A stretch of DNA of 64,000 nucleotides from assembly GCF_049673005.1 (NCBI RefSeq), contig NZ_JBATXB010000004.1, positions 18,087 to 82,086 of the forward strand, written 5' to 3'. Within the stretch, counting starts at the first letter, position 1; every line of letters starts with the position of its first letter. This document shows positions 44,041 through 53,392 of the stretch, in pieces. The position numbers were made by a program, and so were the translations under genes. The notes under the pieces are model-generated. The model did not search any database and was not told where the DNA came from. It saw only the letters and a list, made by a program, of their open reading frames with translations. The DNA is from Carnobacterium_A sp049673005 (GTDB lineage Bacteria; Bacillota; Bacilli; Lactobacillales; Carnobacteriaceae).

Positions 44041-44940
44041 TTGCCAAAAGGACAAATAAGAAAAGCTTTGAGTGGGTTTTATTATGTTTATTATGAAGGA
44101 GAAACTTATCAAACTCGTGGGAGAGGTAATTTTAGAAAGCGTAAATTAACTCCAATGGTTGGTGATTATGTAGAATTTGAAAGCAGTACGAAAACGGATG
44201 GAATTCTTAAGGAATTACTTTCACGTAAAAATGAGTTAGTTCGTCCGGCAGTTGCCAATGTTGATTTGGGAATAATCATTATGTCAGCAATTGAGCCTAA
44301 TTTTTCTACTAATTTATTAGATCGATTTTTAGTAACGCTGGAAAGCAAAGCTATTCAAGCTCTTATTTATATCACAAAAATAGATTTGCTGACTGAAAAT
44401 CAATTGAAGGAAGTAACTATTTTAAAACAACAATATGAGGAAATAGGTTACCCAGTTATTCTTCCAGAAACAAAAACGAACCAAGCAGCGATAAAAGAAC
44501 TCGTAGGTTACTTCCCTAACAAACTAACTGTTTTTATGGGTCAATCGGGTGCTGGAAAATCTACCTTATTAAATCAGATAGCTCCTGAATTAGATTTAAA
44601 AACTGGGATTATTTCTTCAGCATTAGGTCGTGGAAAACATACGACCCGTCATGTTGAACTAATCCCTTTATTTGATGGACTAGTAGCGGATACACCAGGG
44701 TTTAGTTCAATCGATTTTTTAGAGATTGAAACCGAAGAATTGCCTGAATTGTTTACAGAGTTTGTTGAAGTACAAGATCTTTGCCGTTTTAGAAGCTGTA
44801 TGCACCGCAACGAACCTGGTTGTCAAGTCCAAAAAGAGGTTGCAGAAGGTAAGATTCAACCTTATCGTTACAAACATTATTTACAGTATCTTGATGAAAT
44901 TGAGAATAGAAAACCTAAATACAATAAAAAAGAAAAGTGA
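44041..44940 (+). CDS. rsgA: Ribosome small-subunit assembly GTPase RsgA
   Basis: RsgA checks late 30S assembly. The 299-residue protein has an N-terminal OB fold, a circularly permuted GTPase (G4 TKID, then G1 GQSGAGKST, then G3 DTPGF) and a C-terminal zinc knuckle (CRFRSCMHRNEPGC). The start is TTG 44041 behind AAAGGAGATG. It is followed by rpe and thiN, the usual Bacilli order. Confidence 0.96.
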   Translation: MPKGQIRKALSGFYYVYYEGETYQTRGRGNFRKRKLTPMVGDYVEFESSTKTDGILKELLSRKNELVRPAVANVDLGIIIMSAIEPNFSTNLLDRFLVTLESKAIQALIYITKIDLLTENQLKEVTILKQQYEEIGYPVILPETKTNQAAIKELVGYFPNKLTVFMGQSGAGKSTLLNQIAPELDLKTGIISSALGRGKHTTRHVELIPLFDGLVADTPGFSSIDFLEIETEELPELFTEFVEVQDLCRFRSCMHRNEPGCQVQKEVAEGKIQPYRYKHYLQYLDEIENRKPKYNKKEK

Positions 44941-44949
44941 GGAATGTAT

Positions 44950-45600
44950 ATGAAAATTTCACCGTCTATTTTGAGCGCAGATTTTGCTAATTTAGAAAGA
45001 GATATACGTTTAGTTGAAGGAGGAGGAGCAGATTACATACATGTAGATGTTATGGATGGACATTTTGTTCCAAATTTAACATTTGGAGCCAATATCGTTT
45101 CTGCAATTCGACCGATAACTAAGTTACCCTTAGATTGTCATTTAATGATTGAGAATCCTGAAAATTATATTGAAGATTTCGCAAAAGCAGGAGCAGATAT
45201 TATCACAGTTCATGTAGAGAGCACCCATCATATTCATCGTGCCATTCAATTAATTAAACATCACGGTGTTAAAGCTGGTGTTGTGATTAACCCGGGAACA
45301 GCAGTAGATTCTATTTTGCCAGTTTTAAGTGAAGTCGATATGGTTTTAGTTATGACGGTTAATCCTGGATTTGGCGGTCAAAGTTTTATTAAGGAAACAG
45401 TCTCTAAAATTACCTTACTAAACTCTTTGAAAGAAGACAAAGGGTATAACTATGAAATTGAAGTAGACGGCGGGATTTCGCCTGAAACTGCTAAGATATG
45501 TAAGGATGCAGGTGCAAATGTTTTTGTTGCAGGCTCATATATTTATGATGCTAACAATCCGATTGAGCGATTAATGTCTTTAAAAGACGCTGTGCGTTAA
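44950..45600 (+). CDS. rpe: Ribulose-phosphate 3-epimerase
   Basis: Rpe interconverts ribulose-5-phosphate and xylulose-5-phosphate in the pentose phosphate pathway. The 216-residue TIM barrel has the metal/catalytic segment HVDVMDGHFVPNLTFG, DCHLM, VMTVNPGFGGQ and the final EVDGGI. I prefer ATG 44950 (MKISPSILSADF): AGTGAGGA ends 6 bases upstream, whereas the ATG at 44944 would directly abut it. Confidence 0.95.
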   Translation: MKISPSILSADFANLERDIRLVEGGGADYIHVDVMDGHFVPNLTFGANIVSAIRPITKLPLDCHLMIENPENYIEDFAKAGADIITVHVESTHHIHRAIQLIKHHGVKAGVVINPGTAVDSILPVLSEVDMVLVMTVNPGFGGQSFIKETVSKITLLNSLKEDKGYNYEIEVDGGISPETAKICKDAGANVFVAGSYIYDANNPIERLMSLKDAVR

Positions 45601-45601
45601 G

Positions 45602-46249
45602 ATGACTAATATTGCAATAATGGTTGGTGGACCAGAAAATTATTTGCTAGAGACTCAAATTAAATCGAATACAGATCTAATTTGGATTGGTGTTGATAGA
45701 GGAGCTATAAGGTTATTAGATAGTGGGGTTAAACCTGCTATAGCACTAGGTGATTTTGATTCAATTACTTCAGAAGAATTAAAAATGTTGAAAAATGAAG
45801 TGAAAGATGTCCGCCAATTTCCTGCTGAAAAAGATGAAACAGATACAGAATTAGCTGTTAAAGTAGCCTTTCAAGAATTTACTCCTCAAATAGTAACGTT
45901 ATATGGCGCTACTGGTGGAAGATTGGATCATCTACTAAATAATCTGTGGCTTGTTTTCCATCCAACTTTTCAGCCTCATATTTCTAAAATTAAAATAGTT
46001 GATAATAAAAATAGTATGACTTACTTTACGCCTGGTTCTTATGAAATCAAAAAAGAAAAAGATAAAAAGTATGTGGCTTTTATTTGTTTAACACCTGTTG
46101 ATAAATTAACCCTAACGAATGTAAAGTATGAATTAACTGATGAAAAAATTATGTACCCGTATTCGTTAGCGAGCAATGAATTTATAGATGAAACAGCCGA
46201 ATTTTCTTTTGAAACTGGTTTAATGGCGGTTATACAAAGTAAAGACTAA
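45602..46249 (+). CDS. thiN: Thiamine pyrophosphokinase
   Basis: ThiN converts thiamine to thiamine pyrophosphate. The 215-residue protein has GDFDSI, the acidic metal site EKDETDTELA and GATGGRLDH, all conserved in the family, and a small C-terminal beta domain. It starts one base after the rpe stop with no strong ribosome site, so it probably depends on translational coupling. Functionally it links to thiT at 16.6 kb: imported thiamine becomes the ligand of the TPP riboswitch. Confidence 0.94.
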   Translation: MTNIAIMVGGPENYLLETQIKSNTDLIWIGVDRGAIRLLDSGVKPAIALGDFDSITSEELKMLKNEVKDVRQFPAEKDETDTELAVKVAFQEFTPQIVTLYGATGGRLDHLLNNLWLVFHPTFQPHISKIKIVDNKNSMTYFTPGSYEIKKEKDKKYVAFICLTPVDKLTLTNVKYELTDEKIMYPYSLASNEFIDETAEFSFETGLMAVIQSKD

Positions 46250-46252
46250 AAA

Positions 46253-46290
46253 AAATAAAGCTGAGACAAAAGTCTCAGCTTTATTTTTTT
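46253..46290. terminator. thiN / rpmB bidirectional terminator
   Basis: AATAAAGCTGAGAC pairs perfectly with GTCTCAGCTTTATT around AAAA, with A- and T-runs on the outside. It serves the convergent thiN and rpmB. Confidence 0.92.
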
Positions 46291-46293
46291 TGT

Positions 46294-46482
46294 TTAAACG
46301 CGTTCAACTTTACCAGATTTAAGAGCGCGAGTAGAAACCCAAACTTTTTTAGGTTTTCCATCAACTAAAATGCGAACTTTTTGTAAGTTAGCACCCCATG
46401 TACGTTTTGTTTTGTTCATAGCGTGAGAGCGGTTGTTTCCGCTTTTTGCTTTACGTCCTGTAATAACACATACTTTAGCCAT
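46294..46482 (-). CDS. rpmB: 50S ribosomal protein L28
   Basis: A 62-residue protein beginning MAKVCVITGRKAKSGNNRSH and ending ALKSGKVERV, a textbook L28. Only one cysteine is present, so the zinc-binding CxxC pairs are absent (the C-minus form). The start is ATG 46482, preceded by AAAGGAGG on the minus strand; the longer open frame upstream is leader sequence. The gene is opposite in direction to its neighbours, as in B. subtilis. Confidence 0.96.
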   Translation of the reverse strand: MAKVCVITGRKAKSGNNRSHAMNKTKRTWGANLQKVRILVDGKPKKVWVSTRALKSGKVERV

Positions 46483-46545
46483 TATTCTTTCCTCCTTTGC
46501 CGATATCTCGAAGCAAGGCTTCAATCTATACACTCATACTTTCAT

Positions 46546-46574
46546 AATTTATCATAATTAGACAATATATGCAA
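46546..46574 (-). promoter_or_regulatory. rpmB promoter
   Basis: On the minus strand TTGCAT (46574-46569), a 17-bp spacer and TAAATT (46551-46546). The leader of about 55 nt can form a small GAAG/CTTC hairpin. Confidence 0.55.
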
Positions 46575-46598
46575 CATTTTTCTTTCAAGGAATTTTAC

Positions 46599-46627
46599 TT
46601 GACAGCGTAAATAAGCTAAAATACTAA
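46599..46627 (+). promoter_or_regulatory. asp23-like gene, upstream promoter
   Basis: A consensus TTGACA (46599-46604) is 17 bp from TACTAA (46622-46627). Confidence 0.45.
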
Positions 46628-46738
46628 TAGAATTTATAACGGATAAAATTAAATTTAGACTAATAAAAATAAAAATGGGTTATTTCTATTAGAGAACAGC
46701 GAGTTTTCCCCATAAACCTTTTAATATTGGACAAGCTA

Positions 46739-46747
46739 TGATAAAAT
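46739..46747 (+). promoter_or_regulatory. asp23-like gene, downstream promoter
   Basis: The extended -10 TGATAAAAT lies 48 bp before the ATG, with a weak -35 (TTTTAA). Confidence 0.4.
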
Positions 46748-46794
46748 ATGGAGTAGTAATTCATGGCTAACTAGCCAAAAGGAGGATTTTTACC

Positions 46795-47157
46795 ATGGCA
46801 GTTAAAATAAAAACACAATTCGGTGTTATTGATATTTCAAACGAAGTGATTGCAACTGTAGTCGGAGGGGCAGCAACTGAAATTTTTGGGATTGTTGGTA
46901 TGGCAAGCAAAAACCAAATTCGTGATAATTTAAATGATATACTTAAAAAAGAAAATTATTCGCGTGGTGTAATTGTACGTCAAGAAGATAACGGCGTAAT
47001 AGTTGACGTTTATATTGTTGTTAGTTATGGAACAAAAATTTCTGAGGTAAGTCGTAACGTACAGGAAAAAGTTAAATATGATTTAGAAACAATGTTAGAT
47101 ATTTCTGCTAAAGCAGTGAATGTTTACGTACAGGGAGTTCGCGTTCTAAAAGATTAA
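46795..47157 (+). CDS. Asp23/Gls24 family envelope stress protein (YloU-like)
   Basis: A 120-residue Asp23-family protein. Typical features are the opening TQFGVIDISNEVIATVVGGAA, a central IVGMASKNQ, and the VDVYIVVSYGTKISEVS strand before a final amphipathic segment. Asp23 proteins form membrane-associated layers linked to envelope stress. The position directly before fakA is the conserved yloU-yloV pair of Bacilli, so I take it as the YloU orthologue rather than the stress-induced Gls24 paralogue. AGGAGG precedes the ATG. Confidence 0.9.
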   Translation: MAVKIKTQFGVIDISNEVIATVVGGAATEIFGIVGMASKNQIRDNLNDILKKENYSRGVIVRQEDNGVIVDVYIVVSYGTKISEVSRNVQEKVKYDLETMLDISAKAVNVYVQGVRVLKD

Positions 47158-47212
47158 AAAAAAGAAATTGTCGTAGTCACTTTGGTTAGAAGTGATGAAG
47201 GAGGATATAGTG

Positions 47213-48889
47213 GTGAATGTTACAAAGTTAGAAGGGAAACAATTCCGCAATATGGTTGCAATTGGAGCTAAGCGTCTAGACACTAATGCAGAATATGTTA
47301 ACTCATTAAATGTTTTTCCCGTTCCAGATGGAGATACCGGAACAAATATGAATTTATCATTAGCAAGCGGAGTTAAAGCAATTGAGAATGTTGATACAAA
47401 CAAAATGAATGAACTTGCTGCGGCTTTATCAAAAGGATTATTAATGGGAGCTCGTGGAAACTCTGGGGTCATTTTGTCTCAACTGTTTAGAGGTTTTGGA
47501 AAATCTATCGAGAATAAAGAAACTTTGACAGCTAAAGAATTTGCAGCAGCATTTACTAATGGAGTTCAAACAGCGTATAAAGCTGTAATGAAACCTGTCG
47601 AAGGAACTATTTTAACTGTTGCACGCGAATCAGCAAAAGCTGGCGAAAAGCAAGCTAAAACAACTGATGATGTTGTTGTGGTAATGGATGCTATTGTTCG
47701 TGAAGCAAAAAAATCTTTAGCTAGGACACCAGATCTTTTAGCTGTTTTAAAAGAAGTTGGAGTAGTAGATAGCGGTGGGCAAGGTCTCCTATTTATCTAT
47801 GAGGGATTTTTAGAAGTTTTATCTGGTAAAATAAACGAGGACGAAGAGTATCGCCCTTCTTCACAACAAATGAATGATATGGTAAATGCAGAGCATCATC
47901 GTAGCGTTTCTAATCATATTGCTACTGAAGATATTAAATTTGGTTATTGTACTGAGATTATGGTTAAAATTGGTGACGGTGAAACGGTTAAACAAGATTT
48001 TGACTACGATGTTTTTCGTAATCATTTGAATGAAATTGGAGATTCTCTCTTGGTTGTTTCTGATGATGAAATTGTTAAAGTTCATGTCCACACAGAACAT
48101 CCTGGAGATGTGATGAACTATGGACAAGAATTTGGATCACTTGTGAAAATTAAAGTTGATAACATGCGTGAACAACATGAGACAATCCTAGTGAATGAAA
48201 AACCTGCGCTGTCCAAAGCACCTAGCAAAAAAACACCCTATGGCGTTATAGCTGTTGCTGCTGGTGAAGGTGTACAGAATTTATTCAAAAGTTTAGGTGT
48301 AGATTATGTTATTAGCGGTGGACAAACGATGAATCCTAGTACAGAAGATATATTAAAAGCCATTGATTCTATTAACGCTGAAAAATATATTATTTTACCA
48401 AACAACAAAAATATATTTATGGCTGCCGATCAAGCTGCTGAAGTTAGTGAGTTACCTGTAGCTGTTATTCCAAGTAAAACAGTTTCTCAAGGTATGACAG
48501 CAATGTTAGCCTTTAATGAGCTGAATGATTTAGAAACAAATAAAAAAGATATGAGCATTGAATTAGAAAATGTTATAAGTGGCCAAATTACTAATGCAGT
48601 TCGCGATACAGAAATCGAAGGTATTAGTATTAAAAAAGATGATTACATGGGAATTGTCGATGGAAAGATTAAAGTTTCTAAACTAAATCGTAAAGAAGTC
48701 GTATTAGAAACTCTTAGAGCAATGATCACTGATGAAAGTGAAATTGTTACCATTTTATTAGGTGAAGATGGAAGTATGGATGAAGCAAAAGAAATTGCTG
48801 ATGAAATTAGTGAAGAGTTTCAAGAGGTTGAAGTTGAAATTCATGAAGGGCAACAACCAGTGTATCCTTATTTATTATCCGTAGAGTAA
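47213..48889 (+). CDS. fakA: Fatty acid kinase FakA
   Basis: FakA phosphorylates fatty acids bound to FakB (DegV) proteins, giving acyl-phosphate for PlsY or PlsX. The 558-residue protein has an N-terminal DhaL-type ATP-binding domain (VPDGDTGTNM, GARGNSGVILSQ, DSGGQGL) and a C-terminal DegV-like region. GTG 47213 is chosen because AAGGAGG ends 8 bases upstream; GTG 47210 is also possible, and the longer open frame overlaps the ribosome site. A DegV partner is encoded at 23.3 kb, and plsX and acpP follow after recG. Confidence 0.93.
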   Translation: MNVTKLEGKQFRNMVAIGAKRLDTNAEYVNSLNVFPVPDGDTGTNMNLSLASGVKAIENVDTNKMNELAAALSKGLLMGARGNSGVILSQLFRGFGKSIENKETLTAKEFAAAFTNGVQTAYKAVMKPVEGTILTVARESAKAGEKQAKTTDDVVVVMDAIVREAKKSLARTPDLLAVLKEVGVVDSGGQGLLFIYEGFLEVLSGKINEDEEYRPSSQQMNDMVNAEHHRSVSNHIATEDIKFGYCTEIMVKIGDGETVKQDFDYDVFRNHLNEIGDSLLVVSDDEIVKVHVHTEHPGDVMNYGQEFGSLVKIKVDNMREQHETILVNEKPALSKAPSKKTPYGVIAVAAGEGVQNLFKSLGVDYVISGGQTMNPSTEDILKAIDSINAEKYIILPNNKNIFMAADQAAEVSELPVAVIPSKTVSQGMTAMLAFNELNDLETNKKDMSIELENVISGQITNAVRDTEIEGISIKKDDYMGIVDGKIKVSKLNRKEVVLETLRAMITDESEIVTILLGEDGSMDEAKEIADEISEEFQEVEVEIHEGQQPVYPYLLSVE

Positions 48890-48896
48890 TTTAAAT

Positions 48897-48954
48897 AAAA
48901 TAGACAACAATAATAAAAATAGTATCTTATTTTTACTATTGTTGTCTATTTTTT
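48897..48954 (+). terminator. fakA terminator
   Basis: AAAATAGACAACAATAA pairs with its complement ending TTGTTGTCTATTTT. An inner AT-rich hairpin lies between the arms, and Ts follow. Confidence 0.75.
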
Positions 48955-49025
48955 AAAAATGTTTTAAATTTCAGTGAAAAGGTAATGAAAGGGGGATGAA
49001 CAACCTAATTTAAGGTTGAACTACT

Positions 49026-51074
49026 ATGGGAAAAACTATCTATGATCCAGTATCAGTTCTTCCATCGGTTGGACATAAACGTCAAGAAGCGTTAAATCAG
49101 TTGGGCATTTTCACAATTTTAGATTTGCTCTCCCATTTTCCTTTTCGTTACGAAGATATTAAAGAAAAGAATTTGTTAGAAATAGAAGATCAAGAAAAAG
49201 TAACCTTAAAAGGGAACGTTGTCTCTGAAGCTGTTATCAGTCGCTTCGGACCAAAAAAAAACAGGTTATCTTTCCGTTTAGTTGTTGATCATGCTGTGAT
49301 AGCAATAACATTTTTTAATCAATCTTATTTAAAAAGTAAAATCATTGCAGGTGAAGAATTAGCAGTTTTTGGAAAGTGGGATGCTAAGCGAAAAAGCTTA
49401 ACAGGTATTAAACTACTAGGAACTAGTTCCTCTGATCAAACGAATAGTTTTGAATCTATCTACAAAGCAAATAAATCCATAAAACAAAAGACTATTTTTG
49501 ATTTAGTAAAAAAAGCATATCCGGAGTATTATAAACTTATTCCGGAAAATGTTCCTAGTGACTTGAAAAAAAAATATCGACTTGTCTCCCATAGTGAAGC
49601 AGTATATGGGATGCACTTTCCAACTTCACAAGAGCAATCAAAACAAGCTAGAAGAGAAATTGTATTTGAAGAATTCTTTTTATACCAATTAAAACTTCAA
49701 AGTTTGAGAAAAAAGCAAAAAGCGGCCGGTTATGGATTACAAATAAAGTATGATGTGAAAGAGTTAAGACGGTTTATTAGTTCTCTACCTTTTGAGTTGA
49801 CTACAGCACAAAAGAGAGTTGTAAATGAAATTTGCACTGATTTAAAAGAGCCGATGCACATGCATAGATTACTACAAGGAGATGTAGGAAGCGGAAAAAC
49901 AATTGTAGCTGCGATAGCTTTGTTTGCTGCTTCAAATGCAAATGTTCAATCTGCATTGATGGTTCCTACTGAAATTCTAGCAGAACAGCATATGGAAAGT
50001 TTAAGCGAATTGTTCGATCCTTTAGATGTACGTATGGCGTTATTGACTGGTTCAACAAAAACAAAAGAACGTAAAGTGATTTTAGAAGAATTAGCAAATG
50101 GTCTTTTGGATGTTGTTATTGGAACTCATGCATTAATTCAAAAAGACGTTTATTTCTCCCAATTGGGACTAGTCATCACGGATGAACAACATCGTTTTGG
50201 AGTAAATCAAAGAAAAATATTACGTGATAAAGGCAAAGAACCAGATGTTTTATTTATGACCGCAACGCCTATCCCAAGAACATTAGCCATTACAACATAT
50301 GGAGAAATGGATGTATCTATTATTGATGAATTGCCTGCTGGGCGGATTCCGATTGAAACAACTTGGACTAGACCGAAAAACTTTGAATTGACTTTAGAAT
50401 TTATTGAACGGCAATTAAAAGTAGGGTCACAAGCATATGTCATCTGTCCATTAATAGAAGAGTCTGAAAGTTTAGATGTTAAAAACGCAACAGATATTTA
50501 TGAAAAACTTTCAGCATATTACGCATCACGTTATAACGTAGGATTGTTACATGGGAAAATGAAGCCAACGGAAAAAGAACAAATTATGCATCAATTTAAA
50601 GAAAACAAACTAGATATTTTAGTTTCTACAACTGTCATTGAAGTGGGAGTAAACGTACCAAATGCTACAACCATGGTGATATATGACGCAGATCGTTTTG
50701 GGCTATCCCAGTTGCATCAGCTAAGGGGTCGTGTTGGGCGAGGGCATAAAGAGTCTTATTGTATTTTAGTAGCAAATCCTAAAAGTGAAACTGGTATTGA
50801 ACGAATGAAGATAATGACTGAAACAGTTGATGGTTTTGTTTTAAGTGAAAAAGATTTAGAATTGAGAGGAGCAGGAGATCTATTTGGATCAAAACAATCT
50901 GGGCTACCTGATTTTAAAGTAGGAGATATTATTGGTGATTTTGGTGCACTAGAAGCAGCTAGGCAAGAAGCAACAGAATTAATTAATGATCCTGATTTTA
51001 TGCTCAATGAAAAGTATTTTCAACTGCGACAATTACTAGATATGGAGAAGTCATCAGAACATCATTTTAATTAA
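49026..51074 (+). CDS. recG: ATP-dependent DNA helicase RecG
   Basis: RecG remodels stalled forks and Holliday junctions. The 682-residue protein has the wedge/OB domain (about 45-170), Walker A GDVGSGKT, the DEQH box DEQHRFG, LLTGSTKTKER, and a late QLRGRVGRG motif VI. The ATG at 49026 begins MGKTIYDPVSVLPSVG, in line with relatives, but has only a weak AAGG ribosome site, which lies in a small hairpin (CAACCT/AGGTTG). Initiation may therefore be inefficient. Confidence 0.95.
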   Translation: MGKTIYDPVSVLPSVGHKRQEALNQLGIFTILDLLSHFPFRYEDIKEKNLLEIEDQEKVTLKGNVVSEAVISRFGPKKNRLSFRLVVDHAVIAITFFNQSYLKSKIIAGEELAVFGKWDAKRKSLTGIKLLGTSSSDQTNSFESIYKANKSIKQKTIFDLVKKAYPEYYKLIPENVPSDLKKKYRLVSHSEAVYGMHFPTSQEQSKQARREIVFEEFFLYQLKLQSLRKKQKAAGYGLQIKYDVKELRRFISSLPFELTTAQKRVVNEICTDLKEPMHMHRLLQGDVGSGKTIVAAIALFAASNANVQSALMVPTEILAEQHMESLSELFDPLDVRMALLTGSTKTKERKVILEELANGLLDVVIGTHALIQKDVYFSQLGLVITDEQHRFGVNQRKILRDKGKEPDVLFMTATPIPRTLAITTYGEMDVSIIDELPAGRIPIETTWTRPKNFELTLEFIERQLKVGSQAYVICPLIEESESLDVKNATDIYEKLSAYYASRYNVGLLHGKMKPTEKEQIMHQFKENKLDILVSTTVIEVGVNVPNATTMVIYDADRFGLSQLHQLRGRVGRGHKESYCILVANPKSETGIERMKIMTETVDGFVLSEKDLELRGAGDLFGSKQSGLPDFKVGDIIGDFGALEAARQEATELINDPDFMLNEKYFQLRQLLDMEKSSEHHFN

Positions 51075-51142
51075 CGAATACGATTTGGTTTATTATGTAG
51101 AATCATAAAAAGAGTTAACACGTGAATAAGGAGGAATAAAGT

Positions 51143-52138
51143 GTGAGAATTGCAGTAGATGCAATGGGTGGAGATAATGCGCCTAGAGCAATAGTTGAGG
51201 GTGTTGTACTCGCGGCTAATGAGTTTAAAGATATGGAATTTATTTTATATGGAAATGAAGGAATGATTAAACCTTACTTATCAAATGAAGATAACATCAA
51301 AATTGTTCATACAGATGAAAAAATCGATAGTGAGGATGATCCAATTAGAGCAATCCGTCGTAAAAAGAATGCTTCCATGGTATTGGCAGCACAAGCTGTT
51401 AAAAATAAAGAAGCGGATGCTCTTTTCTCAGCTGGAAATACAGGAGCTTTGTTAACGGCTGGATTATTGATTATTGGGCGCATTAAAGGGATTGATCGAC
51501 CAGGATTATTAGTGACATTACCAGTTATTACAAAATCTGGAAAAGGATTTAATTTAATGGATGTTGGTGCTAATGCAGATTCAAAGCCAGAAAACTTGCA
51601 TCAGTATGCTGTTTTAGGAAGTGAATATGCTAAATTAGTACAAGGAATTGAAAAACCAACTGTTGGTTTATTAAATAATGGAACGGAAGAAAATAAAGGA
51701 AACGATCTTACTAAACGTGCATTCCAACTTTTAAAAGATGAACCAATGATTCATTTCATAGGAAATGTTGAAGCGAGGGATATTTTAAATGGAGTTGCAG
51801 ATGTTGTTGTAACAGATGGTTTTACAGGGAATGCAGTTTTGAAAACAATCGAAGGAACAGCGATGTCAATGATGACGTTGTTAAAATCAGCTGTTTACGA
51901 TAATGGAGTAAAAGCAAAGTTAGGTGGTCTTTTATTAAAAGATAGTTTAACTGAAATGAAAGATGTTTTAGACTATTCGAAACACGGTGGTTCCGTATTA
52001 TTTGGAATTAAAGCACCTGTTGTTAAGACGCATGGTTCTACAGAAAAAGAAGCAGTGTATTTTACGATTAAACAAATTCATGAAATGCTAGCTTCAAAAG
52101 TTATTGATGACCTTGTTTCTCATTTTGAATCTAAGTAA
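51143..52138 (+). CDS. plsX: Phosphate acyltransferase PlsX
   Basis: PlsX interconverts acyl-ACP and acyl-phosphate, which PlsY uses to make lysophosphatidic acid. The 331-residue protein begins RIAVDAMGGDNAP, a family hallmark, and has AGNTGALL and GFTGNAVLKT. The start is GTG 51143 behind AAGGAGGAA. In B. subtilis fapR precedes plsX and fabD-fabG follow; none is present here, and acpP comes next after 120 bp. Confidence 0.95.
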   Translation: MRIAVDAMGGDNAPRAIVEGVVLAANEFKDMEFILYGNEGMIKPYLSNEDNIKIVHTDEKIDSEDDPIRAIRRKKNASMVLAAQAVKNKEADALFSAGNTGALLTAGLLIIGRIKGIDRPGLLVTLPVITKSGKGFNLMDVGANADSKPENLHQYAVLGSEYAKLVQGIEKPTVGLLNNGTEENKGNDLTKRAFQLLKDEPMIHFIGNVEARDILNGVADVVVTDGFTGNAVLKTIEGTAMSMMTLLKSAVYDNGVKAKLGGLLLKDSLTEMKDVLDYSKHGGSVLFGIKAPVVKTHGSTEKEAVYFTIKQIHEMLASKVIDDLVSHFESK

Positions 52139-52261
52139 AAATAATTTGTTTTATAGAGTGAAATATAATAAAGCTAGACTTTATCTTTAACTATCTGTAA
52201 AATAAAACTGTCTGATACTTAAAAAAGCATATTAGAAAAGTAAAAACAGGAGGTGTAAGGA

Positions 52262-52504
52262 TTGTCACAAAATGAGACTTTTGAAAAAATAAAAAAAATA
52301 ATCGTTGAACGATTTGGAATTGATGAAGAAAAGGTTACTGAAGAAATGACGTTTAAAGATGATCTAGGAGCAGACTCACTTGACATTGTTGAGTTAGTTA
52401 TGGAACTAGAAGATGTCTTTGGGACTGAGATTTCTGATGATGATGCAGAAAATATCTCTTCTGTTGGAGATGCAGTAAAGTATATAAATATAAATTTAAA
52501 CTAA
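52262..52504 (+). CDS. acpP: Acyl carrier protein
   Basis: An 80-residue acidic four-helix protein that carries acyl chains on a phosphopantetheine arm attached to Ser39 in GADSLDIVEL. The start is TTG 52262, preceded by AGGAGGTG. With plsX upstream, it is the acyl donor of phospholipid synthesis. Most genomes of this group have a second ACP in the fab cluster; whether this is the only one cannot be judged here. Confidence 0.95.
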   Translation: MSQNETFEKIKKIIVERFGIDEEKVTEEMTFKDDLGADSLDIVELVMELEDVFGTEISDDDAENISSVGDAVKYININLN

Positions 52505-52513
52505 TAATGATTT

Positions 52514-52560
52514 AGAAAATCTTTGGTAAAGAATTAGTTCTTTTACCGAAGGTTTTTTTA
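52514..52560 (+). terminator. acpP terminator
   Basis: CTTTGGTAAAGAA pairs with TTCTTTTACCGAAGG (one bulge), then seven Ts. Confidence 0.65.
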
Positions 52561-52696
52561 CTAGTTTAGTTTGTATGGAGAGTATAACAAAAAACAACTA
52601 TTAAGTTTAAGTATTAAAAATGAATCTATTTATTTTTACAAAAAAAAACAGTATACTAGTAGTGATTTGAGAAGTTTGATTGAAGGGAGAAAAAGA

Positions 52697-53392
52697 ATGA
52701 ATGAGTTATTTTTAAACGAACTTAAAGGTAAATTTAACATTAGATTTAATAATACCGACTATTTAGAAGAAGCATTCACGCATTCATCATATGTGAATGA
52801 GCACAGGAACCAAAATTTAAAAGATAATGAACGAATTGAGTTTTTGGGTGATGCAGTGTTAGAATTAATTATTTCAAGATACTTATTTGAACATTACCCA
52901 ACACTTCCAGAAGGCCACTTAACTAAGTTAAGAGCAAGGATTGTCTGTGAGGCGAGCTTGAGTTTATTTGCTAAAGAATGCGGCTTTGATCGCTATATCC
53001 GTTTAGGCAAAGGCGAAGAACGAATGGATGGCAGAAAAAGACCAGCATTACTTTGTGATTTATTTGAATCTTTTATTGGTGCTTTATATTTGGATCAAGG
53101 AATTGCTAAAGTACTGGAATTTTTAAACCAGACTATTTTTCCAAAAATACAATCCGGTGCTTTCTCACATGTGATGGATCACAAAACAAATTTACAAGAG
53201 TATTTACAAAAAAAAGGTGAGATAACTATTGATTACCAATTAGTTGAAGAAATTGGACCCGCACACCAGAAAGCTTTTGTAGTTGAAGTAAGTGCTGAGG
53301 GACAGCTTTTGGGTCAAGGACAAGGTCGAACAAAAAAAGCAGCTGAGCAAGTTGCAGCAGAAAATGCATTGTTGATTTTACAAGGAAAATAA
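52697..53392 (+). CDS. rnc: Ribonuclease III
   Basis: RNase III cleaves double-stranded RNA, including rRNA precursors. The 231-residue enzyme has the signature NERIEFLGDAVLEL with the catalytic acidic residues, a second acidic site in DLFESFIGALYLD, and a C-terminal double-stranded RNA-binding domain (about 158-228, DHKTNLQEYLQKKG onward). I use ATG 52697 after GAAGGGAG; the frame is open about 40 codons upstream without homology-like sequence. It is followed by a perfect 20-bp inverted repeat and smc. Confidence 0.94.
   Translation: MNELFLNELKGKFNIRFNNTDYLEEAFTHSSYVNEHRNQNLKDNERIEFLGDAVLELIISRYLFEHYPTLPEGHLTKLRARIVCEASLSLFAKECGFDRYIRLGKGEERMDGRKRPALLCDLFESFIGALYLDQGIAKVLEFLNQTIFPKIQSGAFSHVMDHKTNLQEYLQKKGEITIDYQLVEEIGPAHQKAFVVEVSAEGQLLGQGQGRTKKAAEQVAAENALLILQGK

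Noticed and set aside
48984..49012. Mini-ORF (five codons) before recG that might be a leader peptide
   Set aside because: The G-run directly abuts its ATG, too close to serve as a ribosome site, and there is no amino-acid pattern suggesting attenuation.
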